A DNA stretch of 64,000 nucleotides, taken from assembly GCF_012972705.2 (NCBI RefSeq), contig NZ_JABCSC020000003.1, positions 744,001-808,000 of the forward strand, given 5' to 3'. The notes under the pieces were generated by a model. That model did not search any database. It was given only the letters and a program-made list of their open reading frames with translations, and was not told the origin of the DNA. The stretch comes from Uliginosibacterium aquaticum (GTDB lineage Bacteria > Pseudomonadota > Gammaproteobacteria > Burkholderiales > Rhodocyclaceae). A program made the position numbers and the translations under genes. This document shows positions 18,688 to 27,471 of the stretch, piece after piece; within the stretch, counting starts at the first letter, position 1; each line of letters starts with the position of its first letter.

Positions 18688-19480
18688 AATGAACGCAGCA
18701 CAGAAACTGAAAGCGCTTTACCCCCAGCACAAGCCCCGCATTGCGGTCGTGCTGGGATCGGGCTGGGGAGGGCTCACCGGACATGTCGTCGATCCGGTGC
18801 GGGTGCCTTACGCCGAGCTGCCCGGTTTTCCCGAGGCAACCGTGCAGGGCCATGGCGGCGAGCTGTGGCTGGGGCGGATCGGCCAGACCGAGGTGGCTGT
18901 CATGAGTGGGCGCAAACATGCCTACGAGGATGGCGTGGTCGACGGCATGCGCCTGCCGCTGGAAACGCTCAGGGACATCGGCTGCGAAGCGATCGTGCTG
19001 ACCAACGCGGCGGGCAGCCTGAGGCCGGCCATGGAGCCTTGCAGCCTGATGTTGATCAATGACTACATCAATGCCACCCAGCGCTCGCCGCTGGTGGGGG
19101 AGATGGGCAGCGAGCGTTTCGTGGACATGAAGGATGCCTACGATCCCGCGCTGCGCCGGGTGGCGCATGAGGTGGCACGCGAGAGCGGCACCCGTCTGCA
19201 CGAAGGCGTTTATCTGTGGAGCTTCGGCCCCCAGTTCGAAACGCCTGCGGAAATCCGCATGTTCGAGCGCATGGGCGCCGATGCCGTAGGCATGAGCACG
19301 GTGCCGGAAACCATCCTGGCGCGGCGCATGGGCTTGCCGGTGCTGGCTTTCTCGCTGATCACCAATATGGCGGCAGGGCTCTCTGGCGAGAGTCTCAGCC
19401 ACTCTCACACCCTGTCCCAGGCCCGAGCTGCCGGCGACACCGCCAGCGGCCTGCTGGCACGCATCATTGCCAATCTCTGA
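18677..19480 (+). CDS. punA: Purine nucleoside phosphorylase, trimeric class
   Basis: A 267-residue enzyme that splits inosine, guanosine and their deoxy forms with phosphate into base and (deoxy)ribose-1-phosphate. It belongs to the trimeric PunA/XapA class rather than hexameric DeoD. Motifs visible are VVLGSGWGGL (phosphate loop), GRKHAYEDG, TNAAGSL, then GPQFETPAEIR with the purine-binding Glu, and LITNMAAG with the Asn that selects 6-oxopurines. Adenosine would therefore need Add first. The start is ATG 18677, overlapping cdd; ATG 18689 is an alternative. Neither has a strong ribosome site, so translation is probably coupled to cdd. Confidence 0.93.
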   Translation: MTNEMNAAQKLKALYPQHKPRIAVVLGSGWGGLTGHVVDPVRVPYAELPGFPEATVQGHGGELWLGRIGQTEVAVMSGRKHAYEDGVVDGMRLPLETLRDIGCEAIVLTNAAGSLRPAMEPCSLMLINDYINATQRSPLVGEMGSERFVDMKDAYDPALRRVAHEVARESGTRLHEGVYLWSFGPQFETPAEIRMFERMGADAVGMSTVPETILARRMGLPVLAFSLITNMAAGLSGESLSHSHTLSQARAAGDTASGLLARIIANL

Positions 19481-19497
19481 ACTGCGGAGTCTTACCG

Positions 19498-20277
19498 ATG
19501 AATACCGAACAACTGCAGCAAGCCGCGCGGATCGCCTTGGCCAGTCTGGATCTGACCACACTCAACAATCACGATACCGAAGCGGATGTCGAACGACTGT
19601 GCCGACGCGCTCAGGGCGCTTTTGGTCAGGTCGCGGCCGTGTGTGTGTGGCCGCGCCTTGCAGGCTATGCGCGCAATCGTTTGCCTGACAGCATCCGGGT
19701 GGCCGCCGTTGCCAATTTTCCGGATGGTTACGCGGATGTTGAACGCGCGGTGCGGGATACCCGCGAGATCGTGGCTGCCGGTGCACAGGAAGTGGATCTG
19801 GTGCTGCCCTGGCAGCATGTGCTGCGCGGCGATGATGCCGCTGCACTCAAGGTGATGCAGGCCACGCGTGAGGCCTGCCCGGATCTGACCCTGAAGGTGA
19901 TTCTGGAAACCGGCATGCTGCTGCAGCACGAAGCCATCGCCCGTGCCTCGCGCCTGGCGCTGAAGGCCGGTGCCGATTTCCTCAAGACCAGTACCGGCAA
20001 AACCACCATCAGCGCCACGCCCGAAGCTGCGCGCCTGATGCTCGAGGCGATCCGGCAGGATCCCGCGGCCGCAGGGCGTGTCGGCTTCAAGCCTTCCGGC
20101 GGAATCCGCACGGTGAGTGATGCGGCGACCTACATCGAATTGACCCGCAGCCTGCTGGGCGAGGCGGCACTTTCTGCAGAGCGTTTCCGGATCGGCGCCA
20201 GCAGCGTGCTGGACGACATCGAGCGGGTGCTCTCCGGTGAGGCCTCGCACAGCAGTGCCGCCCCTGGCGTCTACTGA
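19498..20277 (+). CDS. deoC: Deoxyribose-phosphate aldolase
   Basis: A 259-residue class I aldolase that cleaves 2-deoxyribose-5-phosphate into acetaldehyde and glyceraldehyde-3-phosphate. The Schiff-base lysine is in ADFLKTSTGKT, and the second active-site lysine is in GFKPSGGIR. The length and the LDLTTL segment near the N-terminus match the E. coli-type DeoC. The start is ATG 19498, preceded by GCGGAG. It is the exit from deoxynucleoside catabolism to central metabolism and sits between the phosphorylase genes, as in deo operons. Confidence 0.95.
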   Translation: MNTEQLQQAARIALASLDLTTLNNHDTEADVERLCRRAQGAFGQVAAVCVWPRLAGYARNRLPDSIRVAAVANFPDGYADVERAVRDTREIVAAGAQEVDLVLPWQHVLRGDDAAALKVMQATREACPDLTLKVILETGMLLQHEAIARASRLALKAGADFLKTSTGKTTISATPEAARLMLEAIRQDPAAAGRVGFKPSGGIRTVSDAATYIELTRSLLGEAALSAERFRIGASSVLDDIERVLSGEASHSSAAPGVY

Positions 20278-20287
20278 GGGGGCAGGC

Positions 20288-21613
20288 ATGCTTGCACAGG
20301 AAGTCATACGGCATAAACGTGACGGTCTGGAACTGCCTTCCGCAGAGATCGATCACTTCGTCGATGGTCTGACCCATGGCGGCTGGAGCGATGCCCAGGC
20401 AGCCTCGATGGCCATGGCCATTTTTCTCAATGGCATGAGCCAGACTGAAAAGGTGAGCCTGACCCGGGCGATGATGAACTCCGGGGATGTATTGAAGTGG
20501 GGCGAGGCCCATCTGCCGGGGCCGGTGCTCGACAAGCACTCCACCGGCGGCGTGGGTGACAAGGTGAGCCTGCCGCTGGCGCCGATCCTCGCCGCATGTG
20601 GTGCCTTCGTGCCGATGATTTCGGGGCGGGGCCTGGGCCATACCGGCGGGACGCTCGACAAGTTCGACAGCATTCCCGGCTATCAGACCGCACCATCGCT
20701 GGAGCGCCTGCGCGCCTGTCTGACGGAAGCGGGCTGCGCCATCATCGGCCAGACCGGTGAGCTCGCGCCGGCAGATCGTCGCCTCTACGGCATTCGCGAC
20801 GTAACCGCAACCGTCGAATCCATTCCCCTGATCACGGCCAGCATCCTGTCGAAGAAACTGGCGGCAGGCTTGCAGGGCCTGGTGATGGATGTGAAGACGG
20901 GCAACGGCGCTTTCGCTGCCAGTCTCGAGATGGCTCGCGCCCTGGCGCAATCGCTGGTGGAGGTGGCGGTGGGTGCGGGCTTGCCAACGCGGGCCTGGAT
21001 CACCGACATGAATCAGGTGCTGGGCGACTCCTGCGGCAATGCGCTGGAAATGCATGAAGCGCTGGCCTTGCTCAAGGGGGAACCGGTGGATGCGCGTCTG
21101 CTGGAGCTGACTCGCGTGTTGTGTGCCGAGTTGCTGTGCATCGGCGGCATCGCGGTGGATTTTGGTGCCGGGCTGGAGCGTGTCGACGCCGCCCTGCGTA
21201 GTGGCGCGGCGCTGGAGCGCTTCTCTCGCATGGTGTTTGCGCTGGGCGGGCCGGCAGACTTTGCTGAGCGTCCGAATCAGTATCTGGCTGCCGCCCCGGT
21301 GCGTGGTGACTTCGTTGCGCCATATGCAGGCTGGGTGTCTGGTGTGGCAACGCGGGATATTGGCTTGCTGCTGATCGAACTGGGCGGCGGGCGTCGCCAG
21401 ACGAGTGACCGCATCGATTATCGCGTGGGTCTCACCGGGGTGGCCGGCATCGGCCGGAAGGTGGCCGCCGGTGAGGTGCTGGCGCATATTCACGCGGCTG
21501 ACGCGGCAGGGCTGGCGCTGGCACAGGCACAACTGGCAAAGAGTTTCACGCTCAGCGAGGCACCGGTGCAAACAAGCCCGGTGCTGGTCGAAGCCTGCCG
21601 GGGAGGCGTTTAG
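20288..21613 (+). CDS. deoA: Thymidine phosphorylase
   Basis: A 441-residue pyrimidine nucleoside phosphorylase that splits thymidine and deoxyuridine into base and deoxyribose-1-phosphate. Conserved motifs are KHSTGGVGDKVSL (phosphate site, near residue 84), SGRGLGHTGGTLDK and VDGLTHGG at the N-terminus. The length is normal for DeoA. ATG 20288 follows GGGGGCAGGC, a weak Shine-Dalgarno sequence. It lies 10 bp after deoC and 1 bp before deoB, so the deo genes are co-transcribed. Confidence 0.95.
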   Translation: MLAQEVIRHKRDGLELPSAEIDHFVDGLTHGGWSDAQAASMAMAIFLNGMSQTEKVSLTRAMMNSGDVLKWGEAHLPGPVLDKHSTGGVGDKVSLPLAPILAACGAFVPMISGRGLGHTGGTLDKFDSIPGYQTAPSLERLRACLTEAGCAIIGQTGELAPADRRLYGIRDVTATVESIPLITASILSKKLAAGLQGLVMDVKTGNGAFAASLEMARALAQSLVEVAVGAGLPTRAWITDMNQVLGDSCGNALEMHEALALLKGEPVDARLLELTRVLCAELLCIGGIAVDFGAGLERVDAALRSGAALERFSRMVFALGGPADFAERPNQYLAAAPVRGDFVAPYAGWVSGVATRDIGLLLIELGGGRRQTSDRIDYRVGLTGVAGIGRKVAAGEVLAHIHAADAAGLALAQAQLAKSFTLSEAPVQTSPVLVEACRGGV

Positions 21614-21614
21614 C

Positions 21615-22835
21615 ATGGCGCGCGCCATTGTTGTGGTGCTGGACTCGCTTGGCATCGGTGCGACGCCGGATGCCGGGGCCTACGGGGATGCCGGTGCCAA
21701 CACGCTGGGGAACATCGCTGCCCGCTGTGCGGTGCAAGGCCAGCCCCTGAAACTGCCCAACCTTGCCCGCCTTGGTCTGCCGCAGGCTGCGCAGCTGGCA
21801 AGCGGGGTCTGGCCGCAAGCCATGCCGGTTGATTTCTCGCCCGAGGGAGCCTGGGCCGCTGCACGCGAACGCAGCCGCGGCAAGGATACGCCCAGCGGGC
21901 ACTGGGAACTCATGGGCTGCCCGGTCGAGTTTGACTGGGGCTACTTCCCGCGCGCCGAGTCACCGGCAGAAAACGTTTTTCCTGCTGCACAACTGCAGCG
22001 CTGGCTGACCGCCTGCGATCTGCCGGGCAGCCTTGGCAACACCCACGCCAGTGGCACTGAAATCATCGAGTGCTTCGGCGACGAGCATGTCCGTACCGGC
22101 TGGCCGATCTGCTACACCAGCAGCGACAGCGTGTTCCAGATCGCCGCGCACGAAGAGCATTTCGGTCTTGCGCGTCTGTATGACATTTGCGAGAAGGCGA
22201 AAGTCATTTTCGACGAACTGAACATTGCCCGGGTTATCGCACGTCCCTTCGTGGATGCCGCGCCCGGGCAGGCGCAGCGCTTTCGCCGTACCGGCAACCG
22301 GCACGACTACACCACGCCACCGGTTTCCCGCACTTTGCTGGACGCGCTCGTCGAAGCGGGCAGGGAAGTTCACGGTGTGGGCAAGATCCGCGACATTTTT
22401 GCAGCGCGTGGCATCACCCACCATCACGCCGCCGACGGCAATGCCGCACTCTGCGAAGCAACGCTGGCCGCGATGTCGGCCTGCGCGTCGGGTGGGATGG
22501 TGTTCGCCAATCTGGTCGATTTCGACATGTTGTATGGCCACCGCCGTGACATTCAGGGCTACGCCGACGCACTGCGCGAGTTCGATGCTTTCCTGCCACG
22601 CCTTCTGGCCGCGATGCAGGACGGTGATGTGCTGGTGCTCACGGCCGACCATGGTTGCGATCCCTCCTGGCCTGGCAGTGATCACACGCGCGAACACGTA
22701 CCGCTGCTGTTTGCCGGTGCCGGCGTACCTGCCGGGCGTTCCCTTGGTGTGCGCGAGAGTTTTGCCGATCTAGCCCAGACCTTGGCTGCACACCTCGGGC
22801 TGGCGCCTGTGGCGTGCGGTGAGAAAGCGTGGTGA
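21615..22835 (+). CDS. deoB: Phosphopentomutase
   Basis: A 406-residue manganese enzyme of the alkaline phosphatase superfamily that interconverts (deoxy)ribose-1-phosphate and -5-phosphate, linking the phosphorylases to DeoC. Motifs visible are VVVLDSLGIGATPDA with the first metal Asp, the KDTPSGHWE segment carrying the phosphothreonine, and VLTADHGCDP with D-H metal ligands near the C-terminus. It is the last gene of the import/salvage operon; no classical terminator follows, and 379 bp separate it from the TonB/nuclease operon. Confidence 0.95.
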   Translation: MARAIVVVLDSLGIGATPDAGAYGDAGANTLGNIAARCAVQGQPLKLPNLARLGLPQAAQLASGVWPQAMPVDFSPEGAWAAARERSRGKDTPSGHWELMGCPVEFDWGYFPRAESPAENVFPAAQLQRWLTACDLPGSLGNTHASGTEIIECFGDEHVRTGWPICYTSSDSVFQIAAHEEHFGLARLYDICEKAKVIFDELNIARVIARPFVDAAPGQAQRFRRTGNRHDYTTPPVSRTLLDALVEAGREVHGVGKIRDIFAARGITHHHAADGNAALCEATLAAMSACASGGMVFANLVDFDMLYGHRRDIQGYADALREFDAFLPRLLAAMQDGDVLVLTADHGCDPSWPGSDHTREHVPLLFAGAGVPAGRSLGVRESFADLAQTLAAHLGLAPVACGEKAW

Positions 22836-22995
22836 GCGGAATGCACCAAGAGGGAATTTCCTGCACCAAGCTGGATGCCGAAAGCGGGGAATTTCTCCGC
22901 CTCGGGGCGCATTTCATCTCCTTGTCACGCGGCGCGCAGAAAATCGCCGCTGTTATATCCAAAGACATACCTGATTGTTTATTTACGTCATTACA

Positions 22996-23011
22996 AGGCA
23001 AACGTTTGCCT
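22996..23011. promoter_or_regulatory. PurR-type operator O1 (upstream)
   Basis: A perfect 16-bp palindrome, AGGCAAACGTTTGCCT. It carries the same core as the operator at 12526 and the one at 23176. Its centre lies 178 bp from the centre of the downstream operator, close to 17 turns of B-DNA, a spacing that would place both on the same helix face and permit looping. Confidence 0.75.
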
Positions 23012-23110
23012 AGCGGTTTTAACCGTATGGAGGCGGGTTTTTATGGTCCGTTTGGCGGAAATTTCCTGAAAACTGCTGTTTTGATTTTTTTGAGTAATTT
23101 GAAGCAAAAA

Positions 23111-23139
23111 TTGGCATTCAAATTGCTAAAAGGTATCTG
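23111..23139 (+). promoter_or_regulatory. Candidate sigma-70 promoter for exbD operon
   Basis: TTGGCA (-35), a 17-base spacer, then TATCTG (-10). The downstream operator begins about 37 bases after the -10 hexamer, so a bound repressor would sit just past the start site. The -10 match is only moderate and other hexamer pairs exist in this AT-rich DNA. Confidence 0.35.
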
Positions 23140-23175
23140 CAAGCACTGTTTTTCCGTGTGTTGCCTGCAAAGAGC

Positions 23176-23187
23176 GCAAACGTTTGC
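23176..23187. promoter_or_regulatory. PurR-type operator O2 (promoter-proximal)
   Basis: A perfect 12-bp palindrome, GCAAACGTTTGC, 27 bp before the exbD start codon. With the site at 22996 it forms an operator pair around the candidate promoter. It links this operon to the LacI-family regulator of the nucleoside import operon. Confidence 0.75.
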
Positions 23188-23214
23188 TTAATCAGCCGAA
23201 GAGAGTCGTCAGCC

Positions 23215-23628
23215 ATGTTGCATTTTGAAGAGCCGCCCCCCCGCAAAGCCCGCATCGAGATCATCCCGATGATCGACGTGATGATGTTTCTGTTGATCTT
23301 CTTCGTGTTGATCAGCCTGAACGTGATTCCTGCCTTCGGCCTCAAGACGACGCTGCCCGACAGCAAGACCGCCTCACGGGCGACGGTCGATGAGGCGCCG
23401 ATCGTGGTGTCCTTGCAGGCGGATGGCTCCGTGGCGCTGGACGGGCAGTTGCTGGCGTCCGAGCAGTTGGGCGGTGCGGCGAAGGCCGCGCATCAAAAGG
23501 ATCCAAAAAAGCGCTTCATCGTCAGTGCGGATCAGACCGTGCAGTGGAAAGGCGTGGTGGCCGCGATGGATGCCTTGCGCGAGCAGGGGATTGAGTCGAT
23601 CACCTTTGCGACCAAGCGGGTGCAGTGA
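23215..23628 (+). CDS. exbD: ExbD-like energy-coupling protein
   Basis: A 137-residue protein of the ExbD/TolR family. It has a short cytoplasmic N-terminus, one membrane helix (about residues 20-42) that starts PMIDVMMFLLIFF with the conserved proton-path Asp, and a periplasmic domain. With ExbB it uses the proton-motive force to energise TonB. The start is ATG 23215, with GAAGAG upstream. First gene of the operon; its stop overlaps the tonB start (TGATG). ExbB is encoded after the receptor, an unusual separation. Confidence 0.92.
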   Translation: MLHFEEPPPRKARIEIIPMIDVMMFLLIFFVLISLNVIPAFGLKTTLPDSKTASRATVDEAPIVVSLQADGSVALDGQLLASEQLGGAAKAAHQKDPKKRFIVSADQTVQWKGVVAAMDALREQGIESITFATKRVQ

Positions 23629-24332
23629 TGATTCTGGAATCCATCTACGGTCATCGCGATCCGGCCGCAGTTGGCGGCATGCTGATCGTCATGACCGCCC
23701 TGTTCGGAGCCTGGCAGTTCATGCCGCCGCCTCCGCAACTGATCTCTTCGCGGGATGAAACCGTCATCACGATGGAGGATCTGCCGCTGCCTCCTCCTCC
23801 TGAAGCGCCACCGCCACCGCCGAAAGTGGAGCCGCCTCCGGAGGCCCCGCAGCCAGTGGTGAAGGCTGTTCAGCCAACTCCGGCTCCCACTCCGACGCCG
23901 ATGCCAACGCCGGCCCCGGCCGCTCCGTCGCTCACACCGGCGCCAGCGCCGACGCCGCAGCCGCCCACCCCGGCTCCGCCACCACCACCCCCGCCGCCAC
24001 AGCCTGTGCGTGCCGCATCGGCTTCGGCCGACCAGGCCTACGAGGCGAACCTGCGGGCCTATCTGGAAAGCATCAAGCGCTATCCGAACAGTCGTGAGGC
24101 AAGGCAGTTGCGCCCCACCGGCGTGGTCAAGATCTGGATCGAGATCGACCGTGAAGGCCGGTTGATCGATGCCGGCGTCGAGACTTCATCCGGAACCATG
24201 TTGCTGGACAAGGAGGCCCTGCGCACCGTGCGCAATGGTCGATACCAGGCTTTCCCCGGTGAAGCTTTTGCCGGTCAGGGCATGCGCCGCTTTGCGGTGC
24301 CCATCGAATACGTGCTGGAAGGAACTTCGTGA
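23628..24332 (+). CDS. tonB: TonB protein
   Basis: A 234-residue TonB. It has an N-terminal helix (about 12-29), a long proline-rich spacer (about 40-130, with runs of Pro, Ala, Thr and Lys/Glu) spanning the periplasm, and a C-terminal TonB domain (about 135-234) with the YPNSREARQL and GVVKIWIEID segments that grasp receptor TonB boxes. The start was put at ATG 23628; the preceding GTG 23625 is also possible. Being between exbD and a receptor gene, it is probably dedicated to that receptor. Confidence 0.92.
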   Translation: MILESIYGHRDPAAVGGMLIVMTALFGAWQFMPPPPQLISSRDETVITMEDLPLPPPPEAPPPPPKVEPPPEAPQPVVKAVQPTPAPTPTPMPTPAPAAPSLTPAPAPTPQPPTPAPPPPPPPPQPVRAASASADQAYEANLRAYLESIKRYPNSREARQLRPTGVVKIWIEIDREGRLIDAGVETSSGTMLLDKEALRTVRNGRYQAFPGEAFAGQGMRRFAVPIEYVLEGTS

Positions 24333-24412
24333 TGCGTCCCTCCTGCGCTTTTGCAAGTACTGCTTTGTTTCACCCCTCTTCCGCCCCCCGAACTTAAAGA
24401 AGGCAGCCCATC

Positions 24413-26776
24413 ATGCGTACATACACTTTGAAACCCCTCACGCTCGCAATCATTGCCATGCTGGCGTCCGGCCAGCTGCAGGCGCAGCAGACCTCTGAGC
24501 TCAGCAAGATCACCGTGACTGGCGAGGGCGACAAGCTCGGCACCGGCCTGCTGGTCGATGAAGACACCCCCAAGGCCAAGAGCACCGTGACCAAGGCACA
24601 GCTGGACAAGACCCGTTCCAGCTCCAATGCCTTCCAGGACCTGAATCTGCTGCCGGGTGTGAATGCTTCCAGCACGGATCCCACCGGCATGTCGGGCGGC
24701 AATCTCCGCGTGCGTGGTTTCAACAGTGACCAGATGGGCTTCACCGTTGATGGTGCTCCGGTGAATGACTCGGGCAACTTCGCGGTCTATCCGCAGGAGC
24801 TCACCGACAAGGAAAACATGTGTGACCTCTTCGTTACCCAGGGGGGCACCGATGCCGAAGCGCCGCACGTGGGCGCATCGGGCGGCAATATCGGCATGAA
24901 CAGCTGTGGGCCGACCAAAGAGATGCGTTTGCGTGTCGCGCAATCGTTTGGCCAGCTCGATTACCTGCGTAGCTATGTGCGCGTGGATACTGGTGAAATC
25001 GGCAAGTTCAAGGGCTATCTCTCCTACTCCAAGTCCAGCGTCGACAAGTGGAAAGGGGAGGGCGAGAACAACCGGCAGCACATCGACAGCAAGCTCGAGT
25101 ATGACCTTGGCAAAGGCTCGCGCCTGTCCATGGGCATGCTGGCCAACGAGCTGATGAACCACAACTATCGCAGCATGACGCTGGCCGAAATCCAAGCGGA
25201 AGGTTACAAGGCCGATTACAGCGGCGACATGCCCAAGCACGTGACGCCGGTGAATGGCACGGCGCAAACCGAGAGCGCAGGTACGGTCAACTACTACGAT
25301 TACGCCCGCAACCCCTTCAAGAACTACCTGCTCACGCCCAAAGCCAATCTGCAGGTGGGCGAGCGCACCCGTCTGGATATCGAGCCTTACTACTGGTACG
25401 GCTACGGCGGCTCTACCTACCCGACCACCATCACCGAATCGCGGAGCAGCAGCAATGTGCACGGTGGGGTGTCCGACATCAACGGCGATACCGATGTGCG
25501 CGACCGGGTGCTGGTGCTGACCGGCTCGATGACCGAAACCAACCGGCCCGGCATCAACGTCAAGGCCACCCACGATCTGGACAACCACAAGATCACCACC
25601 GGTCTCTGGTTTGAGCGCGCGCGTCACCGTCAGACCCGTCCCGCCACCTATGTGGACAACAGCGGCACGGTGCTGGACTGGTGGCTTGATGACAGCGACG
25701 CGCTGATCAAGTATCAGGATGGCAATCCGTATCAGGCGCGCGACTGGCTCACCATCTCGACGGGCAAGAGCGCCTTCCTGCAGGACACCATCGACCTGAT
25801 GGACAGCCGCCTGCAAATCACGCCTTCCGTGACCTACAAGGTGCTTCAGCGCGATTTCCGCAACTTCTCCAACAACGGCACCGCCTCCACCTCCGCGACC
25901 TCGGCTGCCGGTAATGGCTATCTGGATTACCGGGTGGTCGAAAAGTATCAGCAGGTGCAGCCGGGCCTGGGCACTTCGTTCAACATTACCGACAAGGTGC
26001 AGACCTTCTTCGGGGTGGCCAACAACTTCCGTGCGCCGAGCAACTCCGACTACGCCAACCTGATCAGGACTTACTCCGGCAACACCATCACCAGCATGTA
26101 TGACGTGCCGGTGAAGCAGGAAAAATCCACCAACTACGATCTCGGTACGCGCTTCAAGGGCGACTGGGGCAAGGCTTCCGTTACGGCCTTCTTTGTTGAT
26201 TTCCGTGACCGGATTGCCTCCAGCTACGACCCGACGCTGGGCTACAGCCACTCGTGGAACGTTGGGGATTCGACCACCCACGGCCTCGAACTGGAAGGTG
26301 GCTCCGCGCCCTATCATGGCTTCAGCATGTATGGCTCGTTCAGCTACACCCTCTCGAAGATGAAGGAGAACATGCCTTCCGGCAGCACGACTTACTACGC
26401 CACCGCCGGCAAGCAGTTTCCCGATACGCCGAAGTATCTGGCTTCGCTCTCCTTGCAATATGCCTACGGCCCGTACATGGCCAACCTGGCAGCCAAGTAC
26501 ACCGGTGAGCGTTACCTGACCCTTGTGAATGACGTGTCCATCCCGAGCTACACCCTGCTGGATCTGAACACGGCCTGGAGCATGCCCTTCAACGGCGTGT
26601 GGGGTTTCAAGAACCCGATCCTGCGTTTCAACATCAGCAACCTGACCAACAAGAAGTACTACGTTGCCAATGCCGGCAGCGGCTCCAACGTCACGATCTC
26701 CAACGACGTCGCCGCGCCGCGGGTCTATACCGGTGCCGGCCGCTTTGCCAGCATGACTTTCCAGGTCGATTACTGA
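24413..26776 (+). CDS. TonB-dependent receptor, proposed for nucleic-acid fragments
   Basis: A 787-residue outer-membrane receptor. The signal peptide is about 1-24 and the TonB box region is SKITVTGEG. The plug shows LLPGVNASS, LRVRGFNSDQ, VDGAPVNDSG and GASGGNIGMN. The barrel ends FQVDY, with Tyr in place of the common C-terminal Phe. Its specificity is not legible from sequence; nucleic-acid oligomers, nucleotides or nucleosides are inferred from its neighbours (dedicated TonB/ExbBD, two nucleases, shared operators with nucleoside import). It is preceded by an 80-bp gap with a purine-rich AAAGAAGG ribosome site. Confidence 0.9.
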   Translation: MRTYTLKPLTLAIIAMLASGQLQAQQTSELSKITVTGEGDKLGTGLLVDEDTPKAKSTVTKAQLDKTRSSSNAFQDLNLLPGVNASSTDPTGMSGGNLRVRGFNSDQMGFTVDGAPVNDSGNFAVYPQELTDKENMCDLFVTQGGTDAEAPHVGASGGNIGMNSCGPTKEMRLRVAQSFGQLDYLRSYVRVDTGEIGKFKGYLSYSKSSVDKWKGEGENNRQHIDSKLEYDLGKGSRLSMGMLANELMNHNYRSMTLAEIQAEGYKADYSGDMPKHVTPVNGTAQTESAGTVNYYDYARNPFKNYLLTPKANLQVGERTRLDIEPYYWYGYGGSTYPTTITESRSSSNVHGGVSDINGDTDVRDRVLVLTGSMTETNRPGINVKATHDLDNHKITTGLWFERARHRQTRPATYVDNSGTVLDWWLDDSDALIKYQDGNPYQARDWLTISTGKSAFLQDTIDLMDSRLQITPSVTYKVLQRDFRNFSNNGTASTSATSAAGNGYLDYRVVEKYQQVQPGLGTSFNITDKVQTFFGVANNFRAPSNSDYANLIRTYSGNTITSMYDVPVKQEKSTNYDLGTRFKGDWGKASVTAFFVDFRDRIASSYDPTLGYSHSWNVGDSTTHGLELEGGSAPYHGFSMYGSFSYTLSKMKENMPSGSTTYYATAGKQFPDTPKYLASLSLQYAYGPYMANLAAKYTGERYLTLVNDVSIPSYTLLDLNTAWSMPFNGVWGFKNPILRFNISNLTNKKYYVANAGSGSNVTISNDVAAPRVYTGAGRFASMTFQVDY

Positions 26777-26809
26777 TCGAACCGAACCGAAACATCAGGA
26801 AACCGAATC

Positions 26810-27457
26810 ATGAACTTCAATCTTCTGCATGAAATAGTCCTCGCCGCGATGGTGGTCCTGCTGGCGCTTGCCGTGGCGGTGATCATCGAGCGTTTCATCT
26901 ACTACAGCTTCGTCGAGCGTACCCGCAAGCGTCTGGGCAAGGCGCTGGCCAGTGGCGACTCGTCCGCCATCGAAGCGGCGGTGGGCGTAGCGCGCACGCC
27001 CCATGGCCGCATCATGGCCGGGGTGTTGGCCTTTGCCGGCGCATCCAAGGATCAGTTCGAAAACAAGGTCCAGGCGCTCTACCTGCAGCAACAGAGCAGC
27101 GTGAAACGGCTGCTGTGGGTGATCGACACCACGATCACGCTGTCTCCGCTGCTGGGTTTGCTGGGCACCATCCTGGGCATCATCGACACCTTCAACGCAC
27201 TGGCCACGCAAGGGGTGTCCGATCCGCAGGCGGTCAGCCAGGGGATCGGCACCGCCCTGTTTGCCACCGCGGCGGGGATCGGCATTGCGGTGTTCTGTCT
27301 GGTGTTCCACAACTATTTCAACGAGCGTGTGGAGCGCATCAACGAGCAGCTCAAGGTGATGGCGCTGGAGCAGGCCGGAGCCATGGGTGGTGAAGAAATG
27401 GAAGTCCGTGGCGGTCGCGAGCCCGCCCGGATTCAACCCAAGGCCGTTGCTGCCTGA
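26810..27457 (+). CDS. exbB: ExbB-like proton-channel protein
   Basis: A 215-residue MotA/TolQ/ExbB family protein with three membrane helices (about 8-30, 105-130 and 150-172). The last two include TITLSPLLGLLGTILGIIDTF and AVSQGIGTALFATAAGIGIAVF, the conserved pore segments. It forms the pentameric channel that, with ExbD, energises TonB. A hydrophilic C-terminal tail of about 35 residues follows. It lies between the receptor gene and the nuclease fusion gene and is the only exbB in the window. Confidence 0.92.
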   Translation: MNFNLLHEIVLAAMVVLLALAVAVIIERFIYYSFVERTRKRLGKALASGDSSAIEAAVGVARTPHGRIMAGVLAFAGASKDQFENKVQALYLQQQSSVKRLLWVIDTTITLSPLLGLLGTILGIIDTFNALATQGVSDPQAVSQGIGTALFATAAGIGIAVFCLVFHNYFNERVERINEQLKVMALEQAGAMGGEEMEVRGGREPARIQPKAVAA

Positions 27458-27471
27458 TTCTGGAGAGTGTG

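Larger units (their letters stand above)
22836..23214 (+). promoter_or_regulatory. Control region of the TonB/nuclease operon
   Basis: A 379-bp gene-free stretch, AT-rich in its second half and unlike the rest of the locus. It holds two PurR-type operators and a candidate promoter between them. No open frame, RNA gene or T-tailed terminator is evident. The first 140 bases after deoB contain repeated GCACCAAG and GGGAATTTC-like words without clear structure. Confidence 0.7.

Noticed and set aside
24275-26458. A 727-codon antisense frame over the TonB receptor
   Set aside because: A shadow of the receptor gene, whose plug and barrel motifs are clear on the plus strand.
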